A stretch of 64,000 bases of DNA from an uncultured Muribaculaceae bacterium (GTDB lineage Bacteria > Bacteroidota > Bacteroidia > Bacteroidales > Muribaculaceae): contig CANRPJ010000007.1 of assembly GCA_947632485.1 (NCBI GenBank), forward strand, positions 1-64,000, written 5' to 3'. Under the pieces are notes generated by a model, which was given only the letters and a program-made list of their open reading frames with translations, did not search any database and was not told the DNA's origin. This document shows positions 46,137 through 57,571 of the stretch, one piece after another. A program made the translations under genes and the position numbers. Position 1 is the first letter of the stretch. Each line of letters opens with the position of its first letter.

Positions 46137-47830
46137 TGCTTCAGAATCTTTGCAAACGGATCCTTGAGGCCTACGGTGCGGTTAAATACCGGGCGACCCT
46201 CATCTGTATCAGGATCTACGGTATAATAGCCTATGCGCTGGAACTGATAGTGCTTCTCCGGCGCCAGATCCTGCGCAAGCCAGGGCTCCATCATCACGCG
46301 ACGCGTCTTCAGCGAGTCAGGGTTAAGCAGATCGCGGAAGTCGCCTTCCTCGGCCGACGGATTCTCTACGGAGAAGAGCCTGTCATAATCGCGCACGGTA
46401 GCCTCTACCGCCGTAGGAACTGATACCCAGTGGAGCGTGCCTTTTACCTTGCGGGTGGCTCCGGGCATTCCGCTGAGAGTGTCGGGATCATATTCGGCAT
46501 AAATTTCTTCTATCTCGCCGTCGGGCCCATGCTTCACACCTGTACACTTAATAATGTAGGCTCCTTTCAGGCGGACTTCTCCTCCGGGAGTAAGACGGAA
46601 GAATTTCTTAGGAGGATTCTCCATGAAATCTTCGCGCTCGATCCAGAGCTCACGGCTGAAAGGCATTTCATGGGTGCCTGACTGAGGATCTTCGGGATTA
46701 TTGGTAAGTTCCACGGTCTCCGTCTTTCCCTCGGGATAGTTGGTCAGAATCAGTTTTACGGGGTTTACAACTACGCTTACGCGCGTAGCCGTCTTATTGA
46801 GATTCTCGCGCGCTGAATGCTCGAGCAGTTCAATGTGATTGAGTGCCTCATATTTAGTGTAACCGATACGACGCACAAAATCTTTGATTGCCTCGGGGGT
46901 ATATCCGCGGCGGCGCAGACCGCAGAGGGTCGGCATGCGGGGATCGTCCCAACCGCTCACGAGCTTCTCATCTACAAGCTGCTTGAGTTTGCGCTTGCTC
47001 ATCACCGTATAGGTGAGATTCAGGCGGTTGAACTCAATCTGCCTCGGGCAATAGCTCTCATCAGCCAGCTCCTTGACGAACCACTCATAGAGAGGACGGT
47101 GAGGCACGAACTCAAGCGTGCATATCGAATGGGTCACACCTTCGAAATAGTCACTCTGGCCGTGGGCGAAATCATACATGGGATAAACCTTCCATTTCTC
47201 TCCAGTGCGCCAGTGAGGAGCATGAATGATGCGGTACATGATAGGGTCGCGGAAGTGCATGTTATCGCTTGCCATATCGATTTTTGCCCTGAGCACCATG
47301 GCTCCTTCGGGAAACTCTCCGGCATTCATGCGATGGAAGAGATCGAGACTCTCCTCCACCGGACGGCCTCTGAACGGACTATGCTGCCCCGGCTGCGTAG
47401 GAGTGCCTTTCTGAGCGGCTATCTGCTCGCTGGTCTGCTCGTCGACATAAGCTTTCCCTTCCCGGATCATTCTTTCGGCAAGCTCATAGAGCTTTTCGAA
47501 ATAGTCAGAAGCGTAATAGAGGCGGTCTTCCCAGTCATAACCCAGCCAATGGATATCGCGCTTTATGGCATCGGCGTATTCGGTATCCTCTTTCTGAGGA
47601 TTGGTATCGTCGAAACGCAGATTGCAAGTGCCTCCGAACTTCTCGGCGCTGCCGAAATCCATGATAATAGCCTTGGCGTGACCGATATGCAGGTATCCGT
47701 TAGGCTCTGGCGGGAAACGCGTGTTGAGGCGTCCTCCGTTCTTTCCGGCCTCAAGATCGGCCTTTATCTCTTGCTCCACGAAATTCAGTCCTTCCTCTGG
47801 AGCTGCCGCGGGAGTGGTGGTCTCTGTCAT
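46133..47830 (-). CDS. glnS: glutaminyl-tRNA synthetase
   Basis: 565 aa from ATG 47830 (MTETTTPAAAPEEGLNFVEQEI). An open frame continues to 47968, but the promoter box at 47873-47880 falls inside it, so the shorter start is chosen. Class I synthetase: HIGH motif in FPPEPNGYLHIGHAKAI, KMSKS variant VMSKRKLKQLV, and the C-terminal anticodon-binding beta-barrels ending VGLKDPFAKILKQ. First gene of the glnS-rsmG-MBL operon. Confidence 0.95.
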   Translation of the reverse strand: MTETTTPAAAPEEGLNFVEQEIKADLEAGKNGGRLNTRFPPEPNGYLHIGHAKAIIMDFGSAEKFGGTCNLRFDDTNPQKEDTEYADAIKRDIHWLGYDWEDRLYYASDYFEKLYELAERMIREGKAYVDEQTSEQIAAQKGTPTQPGQHSPFRGRPVEESLDLFHRMNAGEFPEGAMVLRAKIDMASDNMHFRDPIMYRIIHAPHWRTGEKWKVYPMYDFAHGQSDYFEGVTHSICTLEFVPHRPLYEWFVKELADESYCPRQIEFNRLNLTYTVMSKRKLKQLVDEKLVSGWDDPRMPTLCGLRRRGYTPEAIKDFVRRIGYTKYEALNHIELLEHSARENLNKTATRVSVVVNPVKLILTNYPEGKTETVELTNNPEDPQSGTHEMPFSRELWIEREDFMENPPKKFFRLTPGGEVRLKGAYIIKCTGVKHGPDGEIEEIYAEYDPDTLSGMPGATRKVKGTLHWVSVPTAVEATVRDYDRLFSVENPSAEEGDFRDLLNPDSLKTRRVMMEPWLAQDLAPEKHYQFQRIGYYTVDPDTDEGRPVFNRTVGLKDPFAKILKQ

Positions 47831-47872
47831 ACGAGTGTGTCTTTTTGTCAGTACAAATTGTAGAACCGACTG

Positions 47873-47880
47873 CAAAGATA
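47873..47880 (-). promoter_or_regulatory. TAnnTTTG -7 box for glnS
   Basis: TATCTTTG on the minus strand, 42 nt before ATG 47830. Confidence 0.6.
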
Positions 47881-47971
47881 GCTTTTTATTTTCGGATTGC
47901 GAGGTGTCAAACCAATCAGGGCTGCCGATTGTTATGAAAGCGGAGACAGAAAGTGAGGCAGAACGCAAGTT

Positions 47972-47988
47972 TTGGCACGCTTTTTGTT
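47972..47988 (+). promoter_or_regulatory. sigma-54-like -24/-12 promoter for groES-groEL
   Basis: TTGGCACG (47972-47979), four bases, TTGTT (47984-47988). The G-G spacing (47975 to 47986, 11 nt) matches the -24/-12 geometry of TGGCACG-N4-TTGC, with T for C at the last position. It lies 48 nt before the groES ATG. No TAnnTTTG box was found in this interval. Confidence 0.5.
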
Positions 47989-48035
47989 ACTATAGATAGC
48001 GGAAATTAACTATTACAATTAAAAGACAAGATATC

Positions 48036-48308
48036 ATGAACATCAAACCTCTGGCAGATCGCGTGCTTATCGACCCGACTGCAGCTGAAGAAGTAACCAT
48101 GGCAGGCATCATCATTCCTGACTCCGCCAAAGAGAAACCCCTCAAAGGCAAAGTAATTGCCGTAGGCGACGGCACAAAAGACGAGCCTATGGTGCTTAAG
48201 GAAGGCGATCAGGTGCTCTATGGCAAATACGCCGGCAGCGAAATCGAGTTCGAAGGTACGAAGTATCTGATTATGCGTCAGAGCGATGTGATGGCCAAGC
48301 TGGTCTGA
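48036..48308 (+). CDS. groES: co-chaperonin GroES
   Basis: 90 aa. The lid of the GroEL chamber: MNIKPLADRVLIDPTAAEE, mobile-loop region EVTMAGIIIPDSAKEKP, and EIEFEGTKYLIMRQSDVMAKL. Operon with groEL 54 nt downstream. Confidence 0.97.
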   Translation: MNIKPLADRVLIDPTAAEEVTMAGIIIPDSAKEKPLKGKVIAVGDGTKDEPMVLKEGDQVLYGKYAGSEIEFEGTKYLIMRQSDVMAKLV

Positions 48309-48341
48309 ACAAAGCGCTGCGCTCTTAACCCAAACTATTAA

Positions 48342-50000
<1,659 letters not shown>

Positions 50001-50022
50001 TCCCTACCCTACTACACTTACT

Positions 50023-50057
50023 AAAAAATCACCTCCGGCTTCCGGGGGTGATTTTTT
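50023..50057. terminator. bidirectional terminator of groEL and antiporter gene
   Basis: AAAAAATCACCTCCGG (50023-50038) / CCGGGGGTGATTTTTT (50042-50057), 3-nt loop. A- and T-tracts on both sides serve the two converging genes. Confidence 0.9.
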
Positions 50058-50080
50058 GCTTAAGTAATCCTTTCCGAAGC

Positions 50081-51043
50081 TCAGGCCATGCTGACGAGCC
50101 AGGCGGTATAGGCCACAAAGCAGCATATCATTACTGCTCCCTCCCAACGCGTAATGGTGCGCTCCTTAAAGAACCAGCCCACAATCCAGAAAAGAACCGC
50201 CGAGCCAAGAAGTACCATCAAGTCAACTATCCCTATCCCCTTGAAAGGAAGCGGCATTATAGTGGCGCTTAGACCCAAAATCAGGAATATGTTGAAGATA
50301 CAAGATCCTACAACATTACCTACTGCAAGACCAGGACGCCCCTTGATAGCGGCTACTATCGAGGTGGCCAGCTCGGGAAGAGAGGTTCCGGCAGCTACTA
50401 CCGTCAGACCGATCACGGCTTTACTTACACCAAGACCGGCTGCAATAGCTGATGCGCCGGCCACAAAGCGGTCGCCTCCAAAAATCAGAGCGCCAAGTCC
50501 AATCAATGTAAGGGCTATTCCTTTCCACATTGCCATTGGCTTACCGCCGTTACCTTCAGGCTCCTGAGTCTTTGTTCCGGCAGCCTGAGAAAACACATAG
50601 CGCATGAAGATTGCGAAAAAGAGCAGCAACAATATACCGTCGACCCTGCTGATTACCGGCAATCCTGCTCCAAGATAGTTGGAGCACCCGATGGCCACCA
50701 GAGCTGCCGATGCAAGAATCACGAGTGGAATCTCATTGGTCATTATTCCCTTCTCTACCCTGATAGGAGCCACCATTGCTGTAGCTCCAACTATAACGAG
50801 CACATTGAAGATATTGGAACCTACCACATTACCAATCGCGAGCTCTGAACTACCTCCTATTGCGGAAATCAATGAAATTGCCAGTTCAGGAGCCGAGGTA
50901 CCGAAAGCTACAACAGTCAGACCTATTACCAGATCCGACACTCCCATTCGCTTCGCTATGGCCGACGACCCGTCGGTAAGCATATTGGCTCCCCAAAGAA
51001 TCAGAACGAGCCCGACTACGAGCCAAACTATCCCCATCAGCAT
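50081..51043 (-). CDS. calcium/sodium antiporter, CaCA family (YrbG-like)
   Basis: 320 aa, inner-membrane exchanger with about ten helices. The two inverted CaCA repeats are visible: GTSAPELAISLISAIGG with GNVVGSNIFN (about 48-85), and GTSLPELATSIVAAIKG with GNVVGSCIFN (about 215-250). The acidic Glu in each GTSxPE is the cation site. Last gene of the leftward fprA-dedA-rpe run, but a 103-nt gap separates it from rpe. Confidence 0.92.
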   Translation of the reverse strand: MLMGIVWLVVGLVLILWGANMLTDGSSAIAKRMGVSDLVIGLTVVAFGTSAPELAISLISAIGGSSELAIGNVVGSNIFNVLVIVGATAMVAPIRVEKGIMTNEIPLVILASAALVAIGCSNYLGAGLPVISRVDGILLLLFFAIFMRYVFSQAAGTKTQEPEGNGGKPMAMWKGIALTLIGLGALIFGGDRFVAGASAIAAGLGVSKAVIGLTVVAAGTSLPELATSIVAAIKGRPGLAVGNVVGSCIFNIFLILGLSATIMPLPFKGIGIVDLMVLLGSAVLFWIVGWFFKERTITRWEGAVMICCFVAYTAWLVSMA

Positions 51044-51146
51044 ATTTCTCAGTTTTAATGTTTAGTTTCTCAAACACAGCAATTAACGATGATGTCGGCA
51101 CCGAGATTGGTTCAGCGCCTATCGGAGTAGCGGCTCGCCACGACAA

Positions 51147-51791
51147 TTAAAGAGCTCTGAGACTGCGGATCACGTTTGCAGGATCCTCCGCTCCAAACAC
51201 GAAGCTACCTGCCACCAGCATGCTTGCTCCAGCCTGTGCGAGCTCGAATCCAGTCTGCATATTTACCCCGCCATCTACTTCCAGTTCCGCCTTACTGCCT
51301 ATACTCGAAAGCATCTCACGCGCCTCAGCCACCTTCTTTATAGAATGGCGAATGAACGGCTGACCGCCGAAGCCAGGTTCTACCGACATGATCAGGAGAA
51401 GGTCAATTTCGGCTATTACATCGACGAGACTACTTACCGGAGTGGCCGGACATAGAGTTACACCCGCTTTCATTCCGGCCTGCTTTATATGCTGGATCGT
51501 GCTGTAAAGATGGGTGCAGGCCTCGGCGTGCACATTCATCACCTTAGCTCCCAGATCGCGCACTTGCGATATCCAGCGATCGGGCTCCACTATCATCAGG
51601 TGTACATCGAGCGGCTTTGTAACCACCTTGCTCACCGATTTCATAACCGGAAAACCAAACGAGATATTGGGCACGAACACACCGTCCATCACATCGAGAT
51701 GCAGATAGTCGGCCTCTGAATTATTGATCATCTCAAGCTGCGGTCTTAAATCAGCGAAATTTGCCGCAAGCAAAGATGGAGCTACCTTCAT
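51147..51791 (-). CDS. rpe: ribulose-phosphate 3-epimerase
   Basis: 214 aa TIM barrel. Interconverts ribulose-5-P and xylulose-5-P. Start VAPSLLAANFADL; metal ligands in HLDVMDGVFVPNISFG; VHLMI; MSVEPGFGGQPF; ELEVDGGVN with the second Asp. Normal length. 25 nt downstream of the DedA gene. Confidence 0.96.
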   Translation of the reverse strand: MKVAPSLLAANFADLRPQLEMINNSEADYLHLDVMDGVFVPNISFGFPVMKSVSKVVTKPLDVHLMIVEPDRWISQVRDLGAKVMNVHAEACTHLYSTIQHIKQAGMKAGVTLCPATPVSSLVDVIAEIDLLLIMSVEPGFGGQPFIRHSIKKVAEAREMLSSIGSKAELEVDGGVNMQTGFELAQAGASMLVAGSFVFGAEDPANVIRSLRAL

Positions 51792-51816
51792 GGTATCAGA
51801 TAATGAAAAGTCTTAC

Positions 51817-52494
51817 TTAATTCTTTCTTCTGGGCTTGAAAGCATTCCAGAGAATAAACAATACGCATACCGCACCCAGAGCATAGCCGCCCCAGGTGAG
51901 ATACTTATTGTATTGCTCCACTTTCTCAAAAAGCTGATCCGGACTCACACTGACCGAGAGCCACCAGCCCAAGGCACCCAGCACCCCGTTCCAGACGAGA
52001 GCGCCAAGCGCTGTGAACAGTGCGAACTGCCCGATATTCATGCGCGCAAGCCCTGCCGGAATAGAAATTAGCTGCCGGATCGCAGGGATAAGGCGACCTA
52101 AGAAAGTTGATATCGCGCCATGCTCATCAAAATACTTCTCCGCTTTCTCAACCTTCTCAGGGGTGATAAGACAAGCGCGCCCAATCCTACTCTCCGCAAA
52201 ACGGTACACGACCGGACGCCCTATCCACAAGGAGATAAAATAGTTGATGAAAGCACCGGCAAGCGCACCCAGAGTAGCTACAAGAACTACTACGAATACA
52301 TTCATATCGCTACCTGCGCCCGTATTGGCGCAAGCGATATATGCAGCCGGAGGCACCACAACTTCCGATGGGAAAGGCACAAACGAACTTTCTACCATCA
52401 TGAAGATGAAGACGAACCAATAGTTGGCATGGTCTACAAACCATTGGAAAAATCCGGCTGCGTCGAAAAGCGCCAATGGAATCAGGTCCAGCAT
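51817..52494 (-). CDS. DedA-family membrane protein
   Basis: 225 aa, about five membrane segments. DedA/SNARE-associated motif SSFVPFPSEVVVPPAAY near residue 40 and GRLIPAIRQLISIPAGLARM near 125. The family includes undecaprenyl-phosphate and lipid flippases and affects envelope homeostasis. Starts 4 nt after the flavodiiron gene, so one operon. Confidence 0.92.
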   Translation of the reverse strand: MLDLIPLALFDAAGFFQWFVDHANYWFVFIFMMVESSFVPFPSEVVVPPAAYIACANTGAGSDMNVFVVVLVATLGALAGAFINYFISLWIGRPVVYRFAESRIGRACLITPEKVEKAEKYFDEHGAISTFLGRLIPAIRQLISIPAGLARMNIGQFALFTALGALVWNGVLGALGWWLSVSVSPDQLFEKVEQYNKYLTWGGYALGAVCVLFILWNAFKPRRKN

Positions 52495-52498
52495 CGGA

Positions 52499-53695
52499 TC
52501 AGCGTCTCAATTGCCCAAGCATATTGTCAACGAGCTCCTTAACCTGCTCTTTGGTAGATTCATCAGGAGCCTGACGCACTTTCACCATACCAAGCAGAGG
52601 CAACTTCATCTCTTCCGCCCAGGCATTGATGAGGGTAGGCAGCGGAGATGGAGCCCACGTATGGTTTCCGATAGCGCCAAATACCTTACAGCGCACCTCA
52701 CGAGTCTTCAATGCCTCGAGAAATTGATTAATCGGAGGGAAAAGAGTCATCGAATAAGTAGGACTACCCACTACCAGCCCCTCATAGCGGAAGGCATCGG
52801 AAATCATATAGCTCATCGGTGATACGGAGGCATCGTGAATCTTTATGGTTTTCACTCCGCCCTCGGCAAGTCCCTCAGCTACTGCTTCAGCTGCGCGGGC
52901 GGTATTGCCATACATGGAGCCGTAGACAATCGTAACTCCCGGCTCACTTTCATACCGGCTCAACCGATCGGTTATATCCAGTGCTCTCTTTATGTCGCGC
53001 TTCCACACCGGACCGTGAGTGGAGCATATCGCTGAAATCTCAACCGACTGGAGCTTTGAGAAAGCCTTCTGCACTGCCGTACCATACTTACCTACGATGT
53101 TGGAGTAATAGCGATACATCTCCTCGAAATATGGCTCCACTACCATCTCTTCATCGATCACTGCGCCATTGAGCGCGCCAAATGTGCCGAACGCATCGCC
53201 GGAGAAAAGCACCTTATCCTCTACAAGATAGGTCATCATCGTCTCAGGCCAGTGCACCATAGGAGTCATTGTAAACTTCAAGGTCTTATCGCCCAGCGAC
53301 AGCGTATCACCATCGCACACAATATGGAACCGCTCTTGATCCGTAATCTTGTAGAAGCCGCCTATCATTCCGGCCGCCTGACGGTTGCATACTATCTTCA
53401 GATCGGGGAATGCGGAGAGCATTGTGGAGATAGAACCTGAATGGTCAGGCTCCATGTGGTTCACCACCAACCATGCCACCTTTCCTTTACCCAATACTTC
53501 GCTGATATTATCAAGCAGTTCCGGACCTTCGGCCACATGCACCGAGTCGATAAGAGCGATGCTTTCAGAACCTTCTACAATATATGAATTGTAACTAACG
53601 CCACCGGGAATGGGCCATAAACCCTCAAACAAGGCTGTGCGCCTGTCGTTGACACCGACGTACCACACAGAAGGGCAAATCTCTTTTATTTTCAC
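52499..53695 (-). CDS. flavodiiron protein (FprA-type oxygen/NO reductase)
   Basis: 398 aa. An N-terminal beta-lactamase-like diiron domain with NHMEPDHSGS (H80, E82, D84, H85), HWPETM (H148) and FSGDAFG, then a C-terminal flavodoxin domain starting at about 254 (TIVYGSMYGNTARAAEAVAEGL) and SPTYSMTLFPPI. Reduces O2 or NO and protects anaerobes. No rubredoxin fusion. The promoter lies just upstream; dedA follows after 4 nt. Confidence 0.94.
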   Translation of the reverse strand: MKIKEICPSVWYVGVNDRRTALFEGLWPIPGGVSYNSYIVEGSESIALIDSVHVAEGPELLDNISEVLGKGKVAWLVVNHMEPDHSGSISTMLSAFPDLKIVCNRQAAGMIGGFYKITDQERFHIVCDGDTLSLGDKTLKFTMTPMVHWPETMMTYLVEDKVLFSGDAFGTFGALNGAVIDEEMVVEPYFEEMYRYYSNIVGKYGTAVQKAFSKLQSVEISAICSTHGPVWKRDIKRALDITDRLSRYESEPGVTIVYGSMYGNTARAAEAVAEGLAEGGVKTIKIHDASVSPMSYMISDAFRYEGLVVGSPTYSMTLFPPINQFLEALKTREVRCKVFGAIGNHTWAPSPLPTLINAWAEEMKLPLLGMVKVRQAPDESTKEQVKELVDNMLGQLRR

Positions 53696-53733
53696 TTTTC
53701 TAACCTTTTTGGGATTTCCTTAATTATAGTTGT

Positions 53734-53741
53734 CAAAGTTA
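53734..53741 (-). promoter_or_regulatory. TAnnTTTG -7 box for the flavodiiron operon
   Basis: TAACTTTG on the minus strand, 38 nt before the ATG at 53695. Confidence 0.6.
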
Positions 53742-53791
53742 CAACATTTTTTTGACAACCGCCCCTTAGCCTCACAAACTCTTCCGATATA

Positions 53792-55675
53792 TCAACGCAG
53801 ACGGGCTGTGTGACCGTCAAAGTCTACGATGCCTTCCCTCTCTAACCTCACTACAATCTGCCACGCCTCATCCCGTCGCTCACCGTAGAGTCGCTCGGCC
53901 CGTACCAGCGTAAGGCCTTGGCGTAAATCTGAAAGCACACGCTCCTCGATTGGCATCTTCTTCCTCTTCTCACGACACACATCGCAGCTTCCGCACTCTC
54001 CTGCATACAGCTCTCCGAAATATTGAAGCATCCGGCTAACTCTGCAACTACCAGAGTTGAAGGCATAGCCGAGCATCGCCTGCACCCTGCTCTCCATCTG
54101 CTCGCGCCTATCTTCATAAGCCGCACGGCCTATTTTAATGTGGCGAGGCTCCTCCCGGTTGTCGAGCATATTAATCATCGGATTTCTTTTGCGAGGAATA
54201 TAGCTTACTATTCTGGCACGCCCCAGTTCAAGAATAGCCTCATAGGTCTTCTTCTCGTCAAGTCCGCTTTTAATTGCAATAACCCGCTCATCTATTCCCA
54301 CATAGTCGGTAAAGAGTCCTGTGTAGTTCCTCAGAAGCGTTTTCAATACGAGTTCAGCATTCTCGCTAATACCTTGAAGGTTATAAAGTTCTTCCCTTTC
54401 CCACAAGATCCTAAGTCGGGCCTGCATCTCTGTCTCTTCAAGAAACTCCATGTAGCCGCTCGCGGCCAGAATTTTCATAGAAGGCCTCAGCAATTGCTCC
54501 TCCACCCGGAAAAGCTCGCAAAACCTAACCGGGTCGAAATCATAAAGCTTGCCGCAGCCCTCTCCTACAGCAATACCGAGATTATTGCAGACCTTTTCAT
54601 AGATCTGTTTTACTATCTCCTTATCCGGAAACGCTAACGTTACGCGGCGCTTCATCACTGCCTTATCGCGCTCGGTTGTAAGGAGCACCGCAAAGGAGGG
54701 CTTCCCGTCGCGACCGGCACGTCCCGCCTCCTGATAATACTCCTCAGGAGAAGAAGGTAGATCTACATGGACCACCGTTCTTACATCAGCCTTATCAATA
54801 CCCATTCCGAAGGCATTCGTGGCGACCATTACCCTTACAGCTCCCTGTTGCCAATCATTCTGGCGCTGCTCCTTCTCAAGATGGTCGAGGCCTGCATGAT
54901 AGTAAGTGGCGTCGATTCCCATGCGCGTAAGAGTATCGGCAAGTGTGCGCGTCTTTCTCCTCGATCTTACGTAGACGATGGCGCTTCCAGTAGTATTGCG
55001 TAGCACCCTCAGCAGCATCTCCTCCTTATCACCTCTCGGACAAGCTCTCACTATATAGCTCAGGTTATCCCGACTGAAACTGCGCCGCATCACCGGGGCA
55101 CCCTCCATGCCCAATCTGGCTAAAATATCTTGCTCTACTTTTGGTGTGGCGGTAGCGGTGAGTGCCATAACGGGCACACCCGGAAGCTCCTTCCGCAACG
55201 AGCCTATGTTGAGGTAAGAGGGACGGAAATCATAGCCCCATTGGGATATGCAGTGAGCCTCATCGACCACGATCAGCTTCACCGGCATGCGCTTAAGCTC
55301 CAGAATCATTCGCTCTGAAGCGAGTTTCTCCGGCGAGAGATACAGGAAATTATATCGTCCGTTGTCGAGTCGCTCCCATGCTATCCGGATTTCGGCAGCC
55401 GAGAGACCTGAATGAAGAGCTACGGCTTTGATACCTCTGCGTCTTAGCCCGTCAACCTGATCCTTCATCAGCGAGATCAGAGGGGTAACCACTATTGTCA
55501 GTCCTCCGAGCGCGAGACCGGGCACCTGAAACGTGACCGATTTACCTCCGCCGGTAGGCATCAGTACCATCACATCGCGCCCCTCCAGAGGATAACGCGC
55601 CGCCTCCTCTTGTAGAGGGCGGAATGCATCATACCCCCAGTAGCGGCGAAGAATCGCCTTGAGGTCTACCTCCAT
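53792..55675 (-). CDS. recQ: RecQ-family ATP-dependent DNA helicase
   Basis: 627 aa. A 3'-5' helicase: Walker A MPTGGGKSVTFQ, DEAH box VDEAHCISQWGYDFRPSY, motif III ALTATAT, HAGLD, and QEAGRAGRDGKPS. A RecQ-Ct zinc site (CRVSRMLQYFGE, CGSCDVC) and a winged helix follow. No HRDC domain is evident at the short C-terminus. 4 nt downstream of recJ; RecJ and RecQ act together in end resection. Confidence 0.94.
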   Translation of the reverse strand: MEVDLKAILRRYWGYDAFRPLQEEAARYPLEGRDVMVLMPTGGGKSVTFQVPGLALGGLTIVVTPLISLMKDQVDGLRRRGIKAVALHSGLSAAEIRIAWERLDNGRYNFLYLSPEKLASERMILELKRMPVKLIVVDEAHCISQWGYDFRPSYLNIGSLRKELPGVPVMALTATATPKVEQDILARLGMEGAPVMRRSFSRDNLSYIVRACPRGDKEEMLLRVLRNTTGSAIVYVRSRRKTRTLADTLTRMGIDATYYHAGLDHLEKEQRQNDWQQGAVRVMVATNAFGMGIDKADVRTVVHVDLPSSPEEYYQEAGRAGRDGKPSFAVLLTTERDKAVMKRRVTLAFPDKEIVKQIYEKVCNNLGIAVGEGCGKLYDFDPVRFCELFRVEEQLLRPSMKILAASGYMEFLEETEMQARLRILWEREELYNLQGISENAELVLKTLLRNYTGLFTDYVGIDERVIAIKSGLDEKKTYEAILELGRARIVSYIPRKRNPMINMLDNREEPRHIKIGRAAYEDRREQMESRVQAMLGYAFNSGSCRVSRMLQYFGELYAGECGSCDVCREKRKKMPIEERVLSDLRQGLTLVRAERLYGERRDEAWQIVVRLEREGIVDFDGHTARLR

Positions 55676-55679
55676 GCGC

Positions 55680-57413
55680 TTAGAGTTTGGAGAGGCGGAT
55701 ATCCTTTATAGTCAGCTGGATCTGGTCTCCCCGGTTTCCGCGTTTGTTCTGCTCGATCGTATAGCAGATATCTACCGGTTTATGGGCATGTATATGCTCG
55801 AAGTAGGGAGCCATATTGAAGGCTATCGCGCTCATCACCCTACTTGTACTGTTGTCCTCAAGCTCAAGCTTGATATGCTCCAGGCGCTTACCCACAAGCC
55901 TGGAAGTACCGAAATCAAACACGTTTTTTGTGCAGAACACCGGTTTCTGATTGCCCGGACCGAAAGGATTCAGCTTCTGCAACTGTGCGAGCAGATCGGG
56001 AGTGATATCGGCAAAAGAGATCTCCGCATCAATATGGAGCTGAGGAGCAAGCTGATCCGGCTTTATATGAGTGGCCACATATTGCTCGAACCTCTTCCTG
56101 AACTCCTGAATATTCTCCTCCTTCATGGAAAGCCCCACAGCGTAGGTATGACCACCGAAATTCTCCAGAAGATCGCGCATGGAGTTTACAGCAGAATAGA
56201 TGTCGAATCCCTGCACTGACCGCGCCGAACCCGTAGCCATACCTCCGGAGCAAGTAAGCACTACTGCTGGCTTATAGTAAAGCTCAGTAAGCCGCGAAGC
56301 AACGATTCCGATTATTCCTTTATGCCAGTCGCGGTTATAGATCACTATCGACCGGCCTTCCTGCACGGCACCGACATTGCGCTCAATAAGGTCGTTGGCC
56401 TCATCGGTCACTTTTTTGTCAACCTCCTTGCGGTCACGGTTATACTGGTCGATATCCTTGCCTCTCTCGTAAGCGTCATGCAGGTCGCGGCTCACGAGAA
56501 GACCTACCGCCTCCATTCCGCTCTGCATTCGCCCGGAAGCATTGATGCGCGGACCTATCTTGAAGATCACTTCGCTTATGGTTATCTCCTTATTGGTCAG
56601 CTTGCACACGCGGATAATACTTCGTAGGCCCAGATTCGGGTTGGAATTCAACCGCTTGAGGCCATGGTAGGCCATCACGCGGTTTTCTCCGACTATAGGC
56701 ACAATATCAGCCGCTATACTTACCGCTACCAGATCGAGCAGCGATTCCAGCTCATTATGGTTGCTTAGACCGTTGCTCTGGGCAAAGGCCTGCATGAATT
56801 TGAATCCCACTCCGCAACCGCTAAGATCCCGACACGGATACGTGCTGTCGGGCATCTTCGGATTCAGTATCGCTACCGCATCAGGCAGCTCAGGATCCGG
56901 CATGTGATGGTCGCAGATTATGAAATCGATACCGCGGCTCTTGGCATAGGCTATCTCATCTACAGCCTTGATTCCGCAGTCGAGCACTATTATAAGCTTC
57001 ACACCCGCGTCGGCGGCATAATCTATGCTCTTACGGGAAATCCCATAGCCATCTTCATAGCGCGTAGGGATATAGTATTCTATGTTGCTGTAATAGTTCT
57101 GCAGGTATTTGTAAACGAGCGCCACGGCCGTAGTACCGTCGACATCATAATCTCCATACACCATTATCCGCTCCTTGGCTCCCATCGCCTTATTCAGGCG
57201 ATTCACGGCCTCGGTCATGCCCGGCATAAGAAAAGGATCGTGAAGATCGGCCACTGAAGGAGAGAAAAAATGCTCCGCCTCTTCCGGAGTTCTCACTCCG
57301 CGCCTCACCAGCAGCTCGGCGACCGCCGGAAGGCAGCCTGCCACGGCCTCAAGGGTCGCTGCATCGGCGCGTTGCCCGCGCGTCAGGGGGCTGTAGTTCC
57401 ATTGGTTAGTCAT
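55680..57413 (-). CDS. recJ: single-stranded-DNA-specific exonuclease RecJ
   Basis: 577 aa. DHH superfamily 5'-3' nuclease. YGDYDVDGTTAVALVY (motif I), DCGIKAVDEI, ICDHHMPD (DHH) and NPK, GSARSVQGFDIYSAV and FGGHTYAVGLSM (DHHA1), then the C-terminal OB-type domain. Normal length. Divergent from the second uvrA. Confidence 0.95.
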   Translation of the reverse strand: MTNQWNYSPLTRGQRADAATLEAVAGCLPAVAELLVRRGVRTPEEAEHFFSPSVADLHDPFLMPGMTEAVNRLNKAMGAKERIMVYGDYDVDGTTAVALVYKYLQNYYSNIEYYIPTRYEDGYGISRKSIDYAADAGVKLIIVLDCGIKAVDEIAYAKSRGIDFIICDHHMPDPELPDAVAILNPKMPDSTYPCRDLSGCGVGFKFMQAFAQSNGLSNHNELESLLDLVAVSIAADIVPIVGENRVMAYHGLKRLNSNPNLGLRSIIRVCKLTNKEITISEVIFKIGPRINASGRMQSGMEAVGLLVSRDLHDAYERGKDIDQYNRDRKEVDKKVTDEANDLIERNVGAVQEGRSIVIYNRDWHKGIIGIVASRLTELYYKPAVVLTCSGGMATGSARSVQGFDIYSAVNSMRDLLENFGGHTYAVGLSMKEENIQEFRKRFEQYVATHIKPDQLAPQLHIDAEISFADITPDLLAQLQKLNPFGPGNQKPVFCTKNVFDFGTSRLVGKRLEHIKLELEDNSTSRVMSAIAFNMAPYFEHIHAHKPVDICYTIEQNKRGNRGDQIQLTIKDIRLSKL

Positions 57414-57443
57414 AATGCTTCAGGGAGGAGAGAAAATTGACTG

Positions 57444-57474
57444 CAAAATTAATCAAATTTTCTCGCTTTTGCAA
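57444..57474 (-). promoter_or_regulatory. recJ-recQ promoter
   Basis: On the minus strand: TTG (57472-57474), 20-nt spacer, TAATTTTG (57444-57451), 30 nt before the recJ ATG. Confidence 0.7.
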
Positions 57475-57535
57475 TACCTTCAAGACTACGCGCCCACACA
57501 ATAAAGAGGCACTGGCAGACGTTTATAAGTGTTGA

Positions 57536-57555
57536 GCCTCGGCATAGCCGGAGGC
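57536..57555 (+). repeat. hairpin directly upstream of the second uvrA
   Basis: GCCTC-GGC-ATA-GCC-G-GAGGC, ending 16 nt before the ATG at 57572. It could influence translation. No clear promoter box was found between here and the recJ side. Confidence 0.4.
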
Positions 57556-57571
57556 CACACGGACTAACGAT

